A DNA stretch of 64,000 nt, from NCBI RefSeq assembly GCF_018777395.1, contig NZ_JAFJYC010000002.1, positions 1 to 64,000 of the forward strand. Reading direction: 5' to 3'. This DNA comes from Candidatus Sodalis endolongispinus (GTDB taxonomy: Bacteria; Pseudomonadota; Gammaproteobacteria; Enterobacterales; Enterobacteriaceae). The translations under genes were made by a program, and so were the position numbers. The notes under the pieces were generated by a model, which worked only from the letters and a program-made list of their open reading frames with translations, had not been told where the DNA came from and did no database searches. This document shows, one piece after another, positions 63,942-64,000 of the stretch (its first letter is position 1; every line of letters begins with the position of its first letter).

Positions 63942-64000
63942 ATGCTCCAGCATGAAAGTATCAGTCATAAAGTGTATGAGCTGCTAAAGCAGGAGATCAT
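63942..64000 (+). CDS. GntR-family regulator, N-terminus only (runs off the window)
   Basis: The first 19 residues read MLQHESISHKVYELLKQEI, the typical start of a GntR/FadR winged helix (helix 1 before the DNA-reading motif). AAGGGCGACC precedes the ATG, and a strong promoter lies upstream. The rest of the gene is beyond the window, so subfamily and integrity are unknown. Confidence 0.65.
   Translation, partial: MLQHESISHKVYELLKQEI

Overview
The window reads as the chromosome of a gammaproteobacterial (Enterobacterales) symbiont in active genome decay, most like Sodalis. The evidence is protein-level resemblance to enterobacterial families (EmtA, a Kdo hydroxylase, MipA/OmpV, PTS operons with PRD regulators), a GC-rich base composition, and a very high density of recent, lightly damaged pseudogenes. 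I count about 27 genes broken by one or a few stop codons, frameshifts or deletions, against about 28 open ones. No insertion sequence, prophage, rRNA, tRNA or CRISPR array is visible. The Sodalis assignment is an inference.

Layout. 0-6 kb: Kdo hydroxylase, then a heavy-metal-class two-component system (kinase broken) divergent from a periplasmic redox module (DUF5666-like protein, cytochrome b561-like protein, sulfite-oxidase-fold enzyme). 6-9 kb: Tat-exported oxalate decarboxylase and a PfkB kinase remnant. 9-17 kb: a ribose-type ABC importer with a broken ATPase and a broken sugar kinase, flanked by a broken hybrid kinase and an intact response regulator. 17-19.5 kb: EmtA lytic transglycosylase and a dead MATE transporter. 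19.5-27 kb: a decayed iron-type ABC locus fused by deletion to an MFS fragment, then an FAD oxidoreductase pseudogene and two MHS-type permeases. 27-29 kb: a SelW/Rdx-type pseudogene overlapping a GT39/ArnT-like pseudogene. 29-33 kb: a Fur-box siderophore ABC locus with both permeases dead. 33-40 kb: a DeoR-ribokinase fusion (dead), a PRD regulator (dead), PTS EIIA, EIIBC (dead) and a class II aldolase. 40-43 kb: a third two-component system (kinase dead) and MipA/OmpV. 43-54.5 kb: an oligopeptide-type ABC operon carrying an amidohydrolase, RidA, a SelA-like PLP enzyme (dead) and an IclR regulator (dead), with two paralogous binding proteins that are both dead. 54.5-63.5 kb: a beta-glucosidase remnant and a CRP-site cellobiose/lactose-type PTS operon with its own HPr, a second GH1 enzyme, an EamA transporter and a LicR-like regulator. 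64 kb: the start of a GntR regulator.

How the genes work together. Most blocks are nutrient uptake plus first catabolic steps: pentose-like sugar, iron or siderophore, PTS sugar to aldolase, amide or amino compound, beta-glucoside. In nearly every block at least one essential part is lost while others stay open, so the pathways are probably non-functional although single proteins may still be made. Three patterns cut across the window. All three two-component systems keep the regulator and lose the kinase. Several frameshifts are one-base changes in short homopolymer runs. Short tandem duplications (35 to 122 bp) recur in the spacers.
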